Source: Marinobacter sp. LA51 (GTDB lineage Bacteria > Pseudomonadota > Gammaproteobacteria > Pseudomonadales > Oleiphilaceae). Taken from it: a DNA stretch of 64,000 nucleotides. Under the pieces are notes generated by a model. The model saw nothing but the letters and a program-made list of their open reading frames with translations. It ran no database searches and was not told the origin of the DNA. Location: NCBI RefSeq assembly GCF_030297175.1, contig NZ_AP028070.1:1550001-1614000 (forward strand). Reading direction: 5' to 3'. Shown one piece after another: positions 51,982 to 61,975 of this stretch. Position numbers and translations under genes: made by a program. Every line of letters starts with the position of its first letter. Within the stretch, counting starts at the first letter, position 1.

Positions 51982-53874
51982 ATGACGGTTGAGTCGCAAA
52001 AAGAGACCCTGGGTTTTCAGACCGAAGTGAAACAGCTGCTTCACCTGATGATCCACTCCCTCTATTCCAACAAGGAAATCTTCCTTCGTGAGCTGATTTC
52101 AAACGCTTCAGACGCCGAAGACAAACTGCGTTTCGCGGCACTGAAAGACGATGGTCTGTACGAAAACGATCCGGAACTGAAGATCCGTCTCGACTACGAC
52201 AAAGAGGCGAACACCATCACGCTGGCCGATAACGGTATCGGCATGAGCCGTGACGACGTGATCGAGAACCTGGGTACCATTGCCCGTTCCGGCACCGCAG
52301 AGTTCCTGAAGCAGTTGTCCGGTGATGAGAAAAAGGACAGCAAGCTGATCGGTCAGTTTGGTGTTGGTTTCTACTCGGCCTTTATCGTCGCCGACAAGGT
52401 AGACGTCTTTACCCGCCGTGCCGGTGCGCCAGCCGAAGAGGGCGTGCATTGGGAATCCCAGGGCGATGGTGAGTTCTCCATTGAGCAGGTGAACCGCGAG
52501 AACCGTGGTACCGAGATCGTTATCCACCTGAAGAAAGATGCCAGCGAATTTGCCGATGGCTTCCGTCTGCGCAACCTGGTCAAGAAGTACTCTGACCACA
52601 TCTCGTTCCCGGTCGTCATGAAGTCCGAGTCGGAAGACGAAGAAGAGAAGGGCAAGGACGAAACCGTCAACGATGCCACTGCGCTGTGGACACTGCCGCG
52701 TACTGAGATCAAAGACGAAGAGTACAAAGAGTTCTACAAGCACATCGCGCACGATTTCGAGGACCCGCTGACCTGGTCCCATAACAAGGTGGAAGGCAAG
52801 TTGGACTACACCAGCCTGCTGTACATCCCGGCTCGTGCCCCGTTTGACCTGTACAACCGCGAAGCGCCGCGTGGCCTGAAACTTTACGTTCAGCGCGTGT
52901 TCATCATGGACGACGCCGAGCAGTTCCTGCCGCTGTACCTGCGCTTTGCCAAGGGTGTGGTTGATTCCAACGATCTGTCGTTGAACGTATCTCGTGAGAT
53001 TCTTCAGAACGACAGCACCGTGGAAAGCATCCGCACCGCGCTCACCAAGCGGGTATTGGACATGCTGTCCAAGTTGGCAAAGAAAGACCCAGAGCAGTAC
53101 CAGAAGTTCTGGGGTGAGTTCGGTACCGTGCTGAAAGAAGGCCCGGCTGAAGACTTCAGCAACCGTGAAAAGATTGCCGGCCTGCTGCGCTTTGCCACCA
53201 CCCATACCGGTGAAAGCGCCCAGTCAGTGTCTCTGGACGATTACATCGGCCGGATGAAAGATGGTCAGAAGAAGATCTACTACATCACCGCCGACAACTT
53301 CATGGCCGCCAAGAGCAGCCCGCATCTGGAAGTCTTCCGCAAGAAGGGCATCGAGGTGCTGATTCTGTCGGACCGCATCGATGAGTGGATGATGGGCTAC
53401 CTGAACGAATACGACGGTAAGCAGTTCCAGGACGTCGCTCGTGGCGATCTGGACCTCGGCGAGGTAGAGACTGAAGAGGACAAGAAGCACAAGGAAGAGG
53501 CTGCCGAGGAGCACAAGGATCTGCTTGAGCGCATCAAGACCGCGCTGAGCGACCGGGTGCAGGAAGTTCGCGTGACCAACCGCCTGACCGACTCCCCGGC
53601 GTGCCTGGTCGTGGGCGACTTCGACATGGGTGCCCAGATGAAGAAGATCATGGAAGCGGCTGGCCAGAAAGTGCCGGACAGCAAGCCGATCTTCGAGATC
53701 AATGTGGATCACCCGCTGGTTCAGCGCCTGGAAAATGAAAAGGGCGAGGAGCGCTTTGGCGAACTGTCTGCGGTACTGCTGGACCAGGCGACACTGGCAA
53801 GTGGTGAGCAGCTGGAAGATCCGGGCGCTTATGTCACCCGCCTGAACCGTCTGTTGCTGGAACTGGCTAACTAA
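51982..53874 (+). CDS. htpG: Molecular chaperone HtpG (Hsp90)
   Basis: A 630-residue Hsp90. The GHKL ATPase domain has [28 protein letters not shown] and [11 protein letters not shown]; the middle domain includes [25 protein letters not shown] and the NLDDSN-equivalent [16 protein letters not shown]; the C-terminal dimer part ends at the final LLELAN. Length is standard. AGGAG precedes the ATG by ten nucleotides. Under a sigma-32 promoter. Confidence 0.98.
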   Translation: MTVESQKETLGFQTEVKQLLHLMIHSLYSNKEIFLRELISNASDAEDKLRFAALKDDGLYENDPELKIRLDYDKEANTITLADNGIGMSRDDVIENLGTIARSGTAEFLKQLSGDEKKDSKLIGQFGVGFYSAFIVADKVDVFTRRAGAPAEEGVHWESQGDGEFSIEQVNRENRGTEIVIHLKKDASEFADGFRLRNLVKKYSDHISFPVVMKSESEDEEEKGKDETVNDATALWTLPRTEIKDEEYKEFYKHIAHDFEDPLTWSHNKVEGKLDYTSLLYIPARAPFDLYNREAPRGLKLYVQRVFIMDDAEQFLPLYLRFAKGVVDSNDLSLNVSREILQNDSTVESIRTALTKRVLDMLSKLAKKDPEQYQKFWGEFGTVLKEGPAEDFSNREKIAGLLRFATTHTGESAQSVSLDDYIGRMKDGQKKIYYITADNFMAAKSSPHLEVFRKKGIEVLILSDRIDEWMMGYLNEYDGKQFQDVARGDLDLGEVETEEDKKHKEEAAEEHKDLLERIKTALSDRVQEVRVTNRLTDSPACLVVGDFDMGAQMKKIMEAAGQKVPDSKPIFEINVDHPLVQRLENEKGEERFGELSAVLLDQATLASGEQLEDPGAYVTRLNRLLLELAN

Positions 53875-53879
53875 GCCGT

Positions 53880-54098
53880 ATGCAGCAGATTATTGTGGAC
53901 ATCAGCATCAGCCCTGACGAGTGGATCAAGCTCTATCAGGGCGTTGCCACCGACGTTCACACCACGGCCCGGGACGGACGTTCTGTCCGTTTCCCGGCCC
54001 GTATTCTCTCCCGTTTTTATCTGCGCGATGGTGTGCGTGGATCCTTCCGTATCCTGTTCGATGGTCAGGGCAAGTTTGCTGGCATCGAGCGGCTCTGA
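53880..54098 (+). CDS. DUF2835 protein
   Basis: A 72-residue small protein with the DUF2835 pattern: VDISISPDEWIKLYQG, VHTTARDGRSVRFPARILSRF, and GVRGSFRILFDGQGKF. The family has no known function. It starts six nucleotides after the htpG stop and probably is co-transcribed with it. No SD of note. Confidence 0.8.
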   Translation: MQQIIVDISISPDEWIKLYQGVATDVHTTARDGRSVRFPARILSRFYLRDGVRGSFRILFDGQGKFAGIERL

Positions 54099-54196
54099 TA
54101 GCTAATACCTACCGTCAGTTTTTCTTTCCTTTATTTCCCACAGTCGCTGAGCATTGACTATTCTTCGGGTATCCACACCGGAAAGGGAGTTGTGTG

Positions 54197-54289
54197 ATGG
54201 TTCGTTGGATGGCGTCCTGGTCCAAGCAATGGCAACAACAAAGTAAGGTGCTGGCGGATTACTGCGTCAATTACGCGATGTCCCAGTAA
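54197..54289 (+). CDS. Small ORF, 30 residues, Trp/Gln-rich
   Basis: Codes MVRWMASWSKQWQQQSKVLADYCVNYAMSQ in parts: an N-terminal aromatic stretch with Trp at 4, 8 and 12, then a Gln run and a Tyr/Cys segment. AAGGGAG lies seven nucleotides before the ATG, a far better site than chance would give. It could be an amphipathic helix that binds membrane or a small leader peptide. No known family recognised. Confidence 0.5.
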   Translation: MVRWMASWSKQWQQQSKVLADYCVNYAMSQ

Positions 54290-54380
54290 GGCCTATAGCT
54301 TCGTTTGCCACGCTTCATTCTGCCCCCAAAACTGACTACAATGCCGGCCCGCTCAATCTTTAACCACGTCCGGAGCCGAC

Positions 54381-55367
54381 ATGCGAGTAATCCTCGCCCC
54401 TATGGAGGGGCTGGTAGATGCACCAATCCGTGAAACGCTGACCAAAGTTGGCGGCATAGACCGGTGCGTTACTGAATTTGTTCGCGTAACCCACGGCATG
54501 CTGCCCCCCCGTGTTTTCTACAAGTACGCACCCGAACTGTACAACCAGTCACTGACCCGGGTCGGTACACCGGTGGCGTTGCAGTTGCTGGGTTCTGACC
54601 CCGAGCAGATGGGATTGCACGGCGCCCGGGCTGTGGAATTGGGCGCAACCCAAGTCGACATCAACTTCGGTTGTCCCGCCAAAACCGTCAACAAGCATAA
54701 GGGCGGCTGCGTACTGATGCGGGAACCGGAGCTAATGCACGAAATTGCCGCGGCCGTGCGCCGCGCTGTGCCAGACGCTATTCCGGTGACTGCCAAGATG
54801 CGGCTCGGCTACGACGACCGCTCCATGGGCGTCGCCTGTGGCCAGGCCTTGGAGGCAGCCGGGGCGGCCGAAATCGTAATTCACGCCCGGAGCAAGGTTG
54901 ATGGCTACAAGCCGCCGGCTTACTGGGAAGAGATTGCGAAAGTGCGTAATGCAGTGGCAACCCCGGTGATTGCCAACGGCGAAATCTGGACTGTCGAGGA
55001 TTACTGGCGTTGCCGCGAGGTATCTGGCTGTGATGATGTCATGATCGGCCGAGGACTGATTGCCCGGCCTGATCTGGCCCGTAAAATCAAAGCCAGCCAA
55101 CTTGGTGAGCAGATTCCTGACATGACCTGGCCGGAAGCCGTCGATCTGGTTCGGGAATACGCCGAAGTGCTGCAAGGTTGGCTGGAAGACCGCTACGTGA
55201 CTGGGCGCATCAAACAATGGATGAACTTCCTCCGGCAGGGCTTCGCCGAAGCTGAGGCAATCTGGCCCCAGGCCAGAAAGATTCGGGAAGTTGCTCCAAT
55301 GATGGCGTGCCTGGAGCAGGGCGCTGTTTCAGGGAACTCCATTAGCTCAGATATCCGGGCGGCCTGA
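54381..55367 (+). CDS. dusC: tRNA-dihydrouridine(16) synthase DusC
   Basis: A 328-residue FMN-dependent reductase making dihydrouridine in the tRNA D-loop. MRVILAPMEGLVDAPIRE and QLLGSDPEQMGLHGARAVELGATQVDINFGCPAKTVNKHKGGCVLM show the FMN site and the catalytic Cys (GCVLM segment). IGRGLIARPDLARKIK closes the barrel. The family length and TEFVRVTHGMLP segment fit the DusC branch (U16). Confidence 0.92.
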   Translation: MRVILAPMEGLVDAPIRETLTKVGGIDRCVTEFVRVTHGMLPPRVFYKYAPELYNQSLTRVGTPVALQLLGSDPEQMGLHGARAVELGATQVDINFGCPAKTVNKHKGGCVLMREPELMHEIAAAVRRAVPDAIPVTAKMRLGYDDRSMGVACGQALEAAGAAEIVIHARSKVDGYKPPAYWEEIAKVRNAVATPVIANGEIWTVEDYWRCREVSGCDDVMIGRGLIARPDLARKIKASQLGEQIPDMTWPEAVDLVREYAEVLQGWLEDRYVTGRIKQWMNFLRQGFAEAEAIWPQARKIREVAPMMACLEQGAVSGNSISSDIRAA

Positions 55368-55490
55368 TTCCCGCTTAATCTTCCTCAAATCGTTTTTCCT
55401 CCCTGGTTGCCAACTACACTGGTACGAAGCGGGCTGATGCTCGTAACTGTTGTGGTTGTAAAAGAACAATCCACCAGGGAGGAATGAACC

Positions 55491-56483
55491 ATGTTTGATC
55501 GATTATCTCGGCGTGCGCTCGCCACAATGGCTGGTTGCGTGTGTCTTACAATTGGGCTGGTCGCCGGAGTGAGTGCGGCTGAGGGCGATGTAAAGGTTAC
55601 GCCGCTGGGCAGCCACGACGGCGAGTTCTGCAGTCGCGACCGGGCCCTGGTGTTCGAGGATCCCAACGGCACCCGGATTCTTTACGATGCCGGGCGCACT
55701 GTGGCCGGACCAGATGATCCCCGGCTTGGGGATATTGATGTGATTCTGGTGTCGCACATGCATGGCGATCACGTTGGCGATGCCCGTATCGCAAAGACCA
55801 ATTTAGGCACCTGTGCCGCTCCGGATACTTCCGTGTCCACCCTGCCACAATCCAATACCGTAGACATCGCGGTAAAGAAGCAGGCCAAGATTTTAACGGG
55901 TAGTGAAATGCCGGCATTTTTTGCAGCCAAACTCAGCGCAGAGGGAGGTGATGCCAGCAATTCCATGCTGGTACGCTTCGGCGCCGAGCAGACGTTGGGT
56001 GGTGTGGCCATGACCACCGTGCCGGCCGTGCACAGCAATGGGGTCTCGCCGAGTTTCCTGACCGGACCGCTGGCGGAATACCTCAAGGCAGCGGGTATTG
56101 GCGCGAGCGTTGGGCCGCCCACCGGCTATGTCCTGACCTTTTCCAACGGGCTGGTGGTGTATCTCTCCGGCGATACTGGCATTACTGCCGAGCAGGAGCT
56201 GGTGGTTAAAGGTCACTACGGTGCGGAACTGGTGGTTATGAATATTGGCGACACCTACACCACCGGTCCGAAAGAAGCGGCCTATGTCATCAACGAGCTG
56301 ATTGAGCCCAAGGCCGTCATTGCCTCCCATGCCAACGAACCGGCCACTGACGGTGGCAAGCTCAGACAGGGCACCCGTACCGCCCAGTTCCGGGATCTGG
56401 TGAAGGTGCCGGTGCATGTCCCCCTGAGTGGACGCACCATGGCTTTCAATGGGAACGCAGGCTGCACTCAGGGCTGCGACTGA
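55491..56483 (+). CDS. Exported metallo-beta-lactamase-fold hydrolase
   Basis: A 330-residue exported protein. Signal peptide residues 1-30. The MBL zinc motif HMHGDHVGD has ligands at His89, His91, Asp93 and His94; later LSGDTGI supplies the second-site Asp and SHANEP a His. Such folds include lactonases, phosphodiesterases and L-ascorbate-6-P lactonase relatives; this one is most similar to periplasmic MBL hydrolases of unknown substrate. GGGAGGAA precedes the ATG. Convergent with the aldolase, two nucleotides apart. Confidence 0.83.
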   Translation: MFDRLSRRALATMAGCVCLTIGLVAGVSAAEGDVKVTPLGSHDGEFCSRDRALVFEDPNGTRILYDAGRTVAGPDDPRLGDIDVILVSHMHGDHVGDARIAKTNLGTCAAPDTSVSTLPQSNTVDIAVKKQAKILTGSEMPAFFAAKLSAEGGDASNSMLVRFGAEQTLGGVAMTTVPAVHSNGVSPSFLTGPLAEYLKAAGIGASVGPPTGYVLTFSNGLVVYLSGDTGITAEQELVVKGHYGAELVVMNIGDTYTTGPKEAAYVINELIEPKAVIASHANEPATDGGKLRQGTRTAQFRDLVKVPVHVPLSGRTMAFNGNAGCTQGCD

Positions 56484-56485
56484 AT

Positions 56486-57499
56486 TTAGTGTTCCATGTC
56501 GGGGCTGTAGGTGCCTGAGCGCGCGGCTCCATTGAGCCGTGCCCGCTTCAGGATAGCTTCCTGAGCTACAGGGCCGTTGTCCAGCTCACCAGCCCAGGCC
56601 TTCTGGGCCGGTTCCTGCAGGGCTCGACCGTAAGAGAAGCTCAGTGCCCAGGGCTGGGTGCCCAGGCTGTTGATGGCATTCAGGTTCAGGGTCGCTTCCT
56701 CGGGTGTTTGGCCGCCAGATAGAAAATTGATGCCGGGGACCGCTGCGGGTACGACCCGTCGGAATACTGAGACCGATGCTTCCGCCACTTCTTCCGGGCT
56801 GGCCTTTGGGCTGTCTTTGCCGGGTGTGACCATGCTTGGCTTCAGGATCATGTGTTCAAGCTGCACCCGATGCCGGGCCAGCGCATTAAACACTTCCCGC
56901 AGAACCATTTCACTGACCTCAGCGCACCGCGCCAGACTATGGTCGCCATCGATCAGCACTTCGGGCTCAACAATCGGCACGATGCCAATGGACTGACAGA
57001 TCGCGGCGTAGCGCGCCAGGACCTCGGCGTTGGCTTCTACAGCCTGACGGGAGGGCAGGGTATCCGATATGTGGAACACGTTGCGCCATTTCGCAAACCT
57101 GGCACCGGCGTTCTTATAGATCTCCAGCCGGTCTTCCAGACCATCCAGGCCCACAGTGATTTCATCACCCGGCGCATTGATCAACGGCTGTTTGCCCTTG
57201 TCGACCTTGATCCCCGGGACAATACCCTGAGCTTCCAGCATTTTCGGGATTGGCACGTTGTCCAGGTTTTGCTGGTTGAGCGTCTCTTCGAACAGGATTA
57301 CGCCACTGATGAATTCACCCAGGCCCGGTGCAGACAGGATCAGGCTGCGGTATTCCCGGCGCTTTTCTTCGTTGGAATCGACGCCGACTGATGCAAACCG
57401 TTTGGCAATGGTTGGGTGGCTTTCATCGGCGGCCAAAATTCCTTGTCCGGGCTGAATAAGCTTTTGGGTTGTGGCTGAGAGTTCATCCTGAATACTCAT
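56486..57499 (-). CDS. Class I fructose-bisphosphate aldolase
   Basis: A 337-residue aldolase of the animal/plant class I type. The Schiff-base Lys is residue 220 in LEHMILKPSMVTPGKDS; QGILAADES, RSLILSAPGLGEFISGVILFEET and ALSFSYGRALQEPA are class hallmarks. It interconverts fructose 1,6-bisphosphate with dihydroxyacetone phosphate and glyceraldehyde 3-phosphate. Class I enzymes do not need metal. Convergent with the MBL gene. Confidence 0.93.
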   Translation of the reverse strand: MSIQDELSATTQKLIQPGQGILAADESHPTIAKRFASVGVDSNEEKRREYRSLILSAPGLGEFISGVILFEETLNQQNLDNVPIPKMLEAQGIVPGIKVDKGKQPLINAPGDEITVGLDGLEDRLEIYKNAGARFAKWRNVFHISDTLPSRQAVEANAEVLARYAAICQSIGIVPIVEPEVLIDGDHSLARCAEVSEMVLREVFNALARHRVQLEHMILKPSMVTPGKDSPKASPEEVAEASVSVFRRVVPAAVPGINFLSGGQTPEEATLNLNAINSLGTQPWALSFSYGRALQEPAQKAWAGELDNGPVAQEAILKRARLNGAARSGTYSPDMEH

Positions 57500-57649
57500 G
57501 GGTAATGCCTCCGTAGCGGGTTCAGGGCTGAAGGATTCCGCGTGTGCTCCTGACTAGTGTAGACGGTTAGCGGATGACTGAAATTTGATCTGTGCTAAAG
57601 CACAAAGCGCTAGCCCGACCTGAACGGGTCTTAACTAGTGACTAATACG

Positions 57650-58345
57650 CTAAATCTCTGCTAGAGCCCGGGTTACGGCGGCATGAGCGTGTATTTCAGT
57701 GGTGTCGAACAGGGGCACGTTGGTGTCGGTCTGTTGCAGCAAAAGACCGATTTCCGTGCAGCCCAGAATCACGGCCTGGGCACCGCGATCAGCGAGTCGG
57801 TCGACGACCTCCAGATAGCCAGCGCGGGAGTCTGCTCGAATTTCACCCTGGCACAGTTCCTGGTATATCACCCGGTGAATCTCGTCGCGTTCGTCGGGCT
57901 CGGGGATCAACACACGGATACAGGCTTTTTCAAGGCGTTCACGATAAAACGTTTGCTCCATGGTAAAGCGGGTACCAAGCAAGCCAACGCTGTCGATGCC
58001 ATGTTTCTTTAATGACTCAGCGGTTGCGTCGGCGATGTGCAACAACGGAAGCTCGACGGCTTCCGCAATTTGAGGCGCAACCTTATGCATGGTGTTGGTG
58101 CCGATCACCAGAAAGTCCGCGCCGGCCGCTTGCAGCGAGGCGGCAGCCGCTACCAGCAGCCTTGCCGTTCCCTGCCAGTCGCCGCGATGCTGCATGGCTT
58201 CGATTTCAGCGAAATCCACGCTGTAGAGAATCAGGCGGGCGGAATGAAGCCCGCCGAGTTGTGATTTTACCCCTTCATTGATCAGGCGGTAGTAGCTCTG
58301 GGTGGACTCCCAGCTCATGCCGCCAAGCAGGCCAATGGTTTTCAT
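57650..58345 (-). CDS. Aspartate/glutamate racemase family (YgeA-like)
   Basis: A 231-residue racemase. MKTIGLLGGMSWESTQSYYRLINEGV and the two catalytic positions Thr83 (GTNTMH) and Cys195 (GCTEIG) match E. coli YgeA (L-aspartate/glutamate-specific racemase), which also has Thr at the first site instead of Cys. So it may be a broad or L-specific racemase. No cell-wall gene is adjacent. Confidence 0.85.
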   Translation of the reverse strand: MKTIGLLGGMSWESTQSYYRLINEGVKSQLGGLHSARLILYSVDFAEIEAMQHRGDWQGTARLLVAAAASLQAAGADFLVIGTNTMHKVAPQIAEAVELPLLHIADATAESLKKHGIDSVGLLGTRFTMEQTFYRERLEKACIRVLIPEPDERDEIHRVIYQELCQGEIRADSRAGYLEVVDRLADRGAQAVILGCTEIGLLLQQTDTNVPLFDTTEIHAHAAVTRALAEI

Positions 58346-58372
58346 CTGTGAGTCTCCCTGGTTGAACCGGTG

Positions 58373-59008
58373 TCAGTCACCTCCGCAGCCACCGCCACTG
58401 CAGCCGGAGGAATCGCCCGAGCATCCGCCGCAGCCTGAGCCGCAACCAATGTGGCCGGCGCAGTAACCGTGGCTGCCGGGTTTCGAACAGTCCAGTGAAT
58501 ACTTGAAGCCGTCAGGTATCTTCAATGCGGCATCCATGGCGAAGAGTAGCGGAAGCTTGCTGGCGGATTTCGGTTGGATTTTCTCGCGAAAGCAGGAAAT
58601 CTTCCACGCCGTCTTGATGCCTGCCTGGGCTGCAGTGGGCGACTCCATGGCTTCTGCCGGTGTGTGATGCAGAAAGCGGCCCAGCGCCCGCATACAGAAT
58701 TGCTCGTATTTTCGGGTAAAAAGAATGAATTCGTGCCACGCGACATCCACGGACTGGGAGGGCATGGACACCATCCGCTTGCCGGCGATGTTGCACAGAT
58801 GGAAATACTCCCGCAGCCCGGTCATCACCTGTTCCAGCTCCTGGTCACTCAGATGGGGATACTTCTCCCTGATCTTGGCCGGAAGCGACGGTGGTAACGG
58901 GTAGCGGTCAATAAGTTTGGCCCGCTTGGTGACTACCGACTTCTTGTAGAGGTGGAGCGCCACGAACAGGACGATAATCAATACGAGGGTGGGGACAATG
59001 TTTTCCAT
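58373..59008 (-). CDS. Membrane-anchored protein with Cys/Gly-rich tail (GRDP-like)
   Basis: A 211-residue protein. An N-terminal membrane helix (4-21) precedes a helical domain with REYFHLCNIAGKRMVSMPSQSVDVAWHEFILFTRKYEQFCMRALGRFLHH, where VDVAWHEFIL matches the glycine-rich-domain-containing (GRDP-like) pattern seen in plant and bacterial proteins. The last 35 residues are almost all Gly, Cys and Ser (seven Cys). Function unknown; the tail could bind metal. Confidence 0.7.
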   Translation of the reverse strand: MENIVPTLVLIIVLFVALHLYKKSVVTKRAKLIDRYPLPPSLPAKIREKYPHLSDQELEQVMTGLREYFHLCNIAGKRMVSMPSQSVDVAWHEFILFTRKYEQFCMRALGRFLHHTPAEAMESPTAAQAGIKTAWKISCFREKIQPKSASKLPLLFAMDAALKIPDGFKYSLDCSKPGSHGYCAGHIGCGSGCGGCSGDSSGCSGGGCGGD

Positions 59009-59045
59009 AGAGGCAACACTACAACGAACCACACGAATCGGCACA

Positions 59046-59084
59046 TGAAAAAAAAGGCCCGAAAGCGTTTGCTTCCGGGCCTTT
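59046..59084 (-). terminator. Terminator after nrdJb
   Basis: AAAGGCCCGAAAGC (59053-59066) pairs with GCTTCCGGGCCTTT (59071-59084), one mismatch, loop GTTT. On the minus strand it is followed by a run of eight T. Positioned 25 nt after the nrdJb stop. Confidence 0.9.
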
Positions 59085-59109
59085 CGTCTTCGTCACTACG
59101 GTTCCGACC

Positions 59110-59808
59110 TCAGCCGCACTTGCTGTCGCCGCAGGACAGGCAGGTAGCACAACCGTCCATGACGATCACCGCCTTGGTGCTGCACTTGCCGCACATGGTG
59201 GCGTTGGCCGGGTAGTCGCTGGCCTTCTCATCGTTCGTTGCCGTGGTGTGGCTGGCTTCGAACTCGGCACGCTTTTCAGCGAGGATGCGCTTGGTGGTCT
59301 CGCTCATCTCTTCGCTTTCGAGCAGGCCGATGGCCTTCAGGTGCTTCTCGATTACGGCGCCGATTTCAGCAACCAGCGACGGCATGAAGACACCGCCTTT
59401 CTTGAAGTAACCACCGTTGGGGTCATACACCGAGCGCAGCTCTTCCACCAGGAAGGTCACGTCGCCGCCTTTACGGAATACTGCGGAGATCACGCGGGTG
59501 AGGGCGATAACCCACTGGAAGTGCTCCATCGACTTGGAGTTGATGAACACTTCGTAGGGCTGACGGCTTTCGTGGTCCGTGTCCTCGTTGAGCAGGATGT
59601 CATTGATGGTGATGTACATCGCATGCTCGCCAATCGGCGGCTTGATCTTGTAGGTGGTGCCCAGCAGGAAATCCGGCCGTTCGATGTGTTCGTTCATCTG
59701 AACGGGCTTGGCTTCCTGGCTCGCTGCTGCCTTGGCTTCAGCGTTGCTGTCTGTGTCGGCTTTCTTAACGCGGTAGCCGACGATTTTGTTGCTGATTTTA
59801 ACTGTCAT
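59110..59808 (-). CDS. nrdJb: Class II ribonucleotide reductase, small/C-terminal part NrdJb
   Basis: A 232-residue protein, the detached C-terminal part of a B12-dependent reductase. It has the TSCPD-type region (PFEVFINSK... HFQWVIALTRVISAVFRKGGD) and ends in CGKCSTKAVIVMDGCATCLSCGDSKCG, the swinging-arm Cys pairs that reload the active site. In Pseudomonas aeruginosa class II reductase is likewise split into nrdJa and nrdJb. It follows nrdJa by 28 nt and ends at its own terminator. Confidence 0.92.
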   Translation of the reverse strand: MTVKISNKIVGYRVKKADTDSNAEAKAAASQEAKPVQMNEHIERPDFLLGTTYKIKPPIGEHAMYITINDILLNEDTDHESRQPYEVFINSKSMEHFQWVIALTRVISAVFRKGGDVTFLVEELRSVYDPNGGYFKKGGVFMPSLVAEIGAVIEKHLKAIGLLESEEMSETTKRILAEKRAEFEASHTTATNDEKASDYPANATMCGKCSTKAVIVMDGCATCLSCGDSKCG

Positions 59809-59836
59809 GTTCGTTGTCCTGTGTCGGGTTCCCGGA

Positions 59837-61975
59837 TCAGTACTTGCCGTAAGTGCCTTCTTTCAATGCGTCAAACAGGTTGGCAGCATTGTGGATCTCG
59901 CCGTCGTACTCGACCTGCTCGTTGCCTTTCAGAGTCACCTTGCTGCCGTCATCCAGAGTGAACTCGTATTCGGTGTTTTCGAGATCTTTCTCTTTCACCA
60001 ATACGCCCTGGAATGCTTCCGGATTGAATCGGAAAGTGGTGCAACCTTTCAGGCCCATGTCGTAGGCGTACAGGTAAATATCCTTGAAATCCTGATAGGC
60101 GAAGTCTGTCGGAACATTGGCCGTCTTGGAAATCGAGGAATCTACCCATCTCTGGGCCGCAGACTGGATATCTACGTGTTGAGACGGCGTCACATCGTCA
60201 GACGTGGTGAAGTAGCTCGGCAGCTTCTTGTCTTCGTCGTCAGAGAACGGCATTGCCCCCGAATTGACCATGTGGCGGTACGCCAGCAGCTCGAAAGAGA
60301 ATACGTCAACTTTCTCTTTAGTCTTTCGGCCTTCACGGATGATGTTCCGGGCATAATGGTGCGAGAAGCTCGGCTCAATACCGTTACTGGCGTTGTTGGC
60401 CAGTGACAGGCTGATGGTGCCAGTCGGCGCGATCGAGGTGTGGTGGGTGAAGCGACCGCCTTTCTCGGCCAGTTCTTCCACCAGCTTCGGCTCAACGCTG
60501 GCGATCTGCTGCATGTACTTGCTGTACTTGGCGTGCAGGACGCGGCCCTTGAGTTTGTCGCCCAGCTTGTAGCCGTCCTCAGACAGCTGGGGGCACTTGC
60601 TCAGCATCTTGGGTGTGATTTCGAATTCGTCGTTCATAATCGGAGCGACACCCTTTTCTTCGGCCAGGGTCAGCGACTGGCGCCAGCCCTCTACGGCCAT
60701 CTCGCGCACCACTTCCTCGGTGAACTGGACGGATTCTTCAGAACCGTAAGGCATACGCAGCATCGCCAGTGTGGAGCCCAGGCCCAGGATGCCCATGCCG
60801 TGACGGCGCTTGTAGGTGATTTCGTGGCGCTGCTCTTCCAGCGGCAGGCCGTTGATCTCAACCACGTTATCCAGCATACGGGTGAAGATGCCGACAACCT
60901 TGCGGTACTTCTCGTAGTTGAAGCTGGCTTTGTCAGTGAACGGGTAGTCCACGAACATCGTCAGGTTCACCGAGCCCAGCAGGCAGCTGCCATAAGGAGG
61001 CAGTGGTTGCTCGCCACAGGGGTTGGTAGCGCGAATGTCCTCGCAGAACCAGTTGTTGTTCATCTGGTTGACCTTGTCGATCAGGATGAAGCCAGGCTCA
61101 GCGTAATCGTAGGTGGAGGTCATGATGGTGTCCCAGATGAACTGGGCTTTCAGGGTGCGGTAGATCCGGCACGCCACTTTGCCTTCATCATTGACCACGT
61201 AACCCTTGAGGATCGGGAAGTCGCGGTACACGAACTGGCTGGCATCGGTCAGATCCAGACCTTCGTCTTCAACTTCTTTCTGGGTGACCGGAAATGACAG
61301 GTGCCAGTCATCGTCGTTACGAACGGCTTCAATGAAGTCTTCGGTGATCAGCAGCGACAGGTTGAACTGGCGCAGGCGGCCGTCTTCACGCTTGGCCTGG
61401 ATGAAATCGATGACGTCCGGGTGGTGCACGTCAAAAGTGGCCATCTGGGCGCCGCGGCGGCCACCGGCGGAAGACACGGTGAAGCACATGCGGTCGAAGA
61501 TATCCATGAACGACAGCGGGCCGGATGTGGTCGCGCCGGCGCCGGCAACGTAGGCACCTTTCGGGCGCAGCGTGGAAAACTCATAACCAATGCCGCAGCC
61601 CGCTTTCAGGGTCAGGCCTGCTTCGTGGTTCTTTTCCAGGATATCGTTCATGGAATCCTGAACAGAACCGGACACGGTGCAGTTGATGGTTGAGGTGGCA
61701 GGCTTGTGGGCTTCGGCCCCGGCGTTGGAGGTGATGCGTCCGGCCGGAATGGCACCGTGCTGAAGAGCCCAGACAAAGTCTTTCTTGTGCTTTTCGCGTA
61801 CAGATTTGTCTTCTACTTCGGACAGGGCTTTCGCTACGCGTTCGTACGTCGCTTTAATGTCCTTGTCGACAGGCTCGCCAGTCTTGGTTTTCAGCTGATA
61901 TTTGCTGTTCCAGATGTCGAGTGAAGCTTCCTGCATCGGAATCGTAGTTACCACTGCCTGTGCCTTAGCGTTCAT
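59837..61975 (-). CDS. nrdJa: Class II adenosylcobalamin-dependent ribonucleotide reductase, NrdJa
   Basis: A 712-residue catalytic subunit. AHKPATSTINCTVSGSV holds the first active-site Cys; NPCGEQPLPPYGSCLLGSVNLT has the second Cys and Asn/Glu of the reductase barrel; SIAPTGTISL and SNGIEPSF close it. It uses B12 to start the radical and works with or without oxygen. The ATG at 61975 follows GAGGG by five nucleotides; an in-frame open run goes on to a TTG at 62116, but that has no SD. Regulated by NrdR sites upstream. Confidence 0.93.
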   Translation of the reverse strand: MNAKAQAVVTTIPMQEASLDIWNSKYQLKTKTGEPVDKDIKATYERVAKALSEVEDKSVREKHKKDFVWALQHGAIPAGRITSNAGAEAHKPATSTINCTVSGSVQDSMNDILEKNHEAGLTLKAGCGIGYEFSTLRPKGAYVAGAGATTSGPLSFMDIFDRMCFTVSSAGGRRGAQMATFDVHHPDVIDFIQAKREDGRLRQFNLSLLITEDFIEAVRNDDDWHLSFPVTQKEVEDEGLDLTDASQFVYRDFPILKGYVVNDEGKVACRIYRTLKAQFIWDTIMTSTYDYAEPGFILIDKVNQMNNNWFCEDIRATNPCGEQPLPPYGSCLLGSVNLTMFVDYPFTDKASFNYEKYRKVVGIFTRMLDNVVEINGLPLEEQRHEITYKRRHGMGILGLGSTLAMLRMPYGSEESVQFTEEVVREMAVEGWRQSLTLAEEKGVAPIMNDEFEITPKMLSKCPQLSEDGYKLGDKLKGRVLHAKYSKYMQQIASVEPKLVEELAEKGGRFTHHTSIAPTGTISLSLANNASNGIEPSFSHHYARNIIREGRKTKEKVDVFSFELLAYRHMVNSGAMPFSDDEDKKLPSYFTTSDDVTPSQHVDIQSAAQRWVDSSISKTANVPTDFAYQDFKDIYLYAYDMGLKGCTTFRFNPEAFQGVLVKEKDLENTEYEFTLDDGSKVTLKGNEQVEYDGEIHNAANLFDALKEGTYGKY

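Noticed and set aside
52108..53205. 365-codon minus-strand open frame over htpG
   Set aside because: Shadow of htpG; no start signal and no domain.
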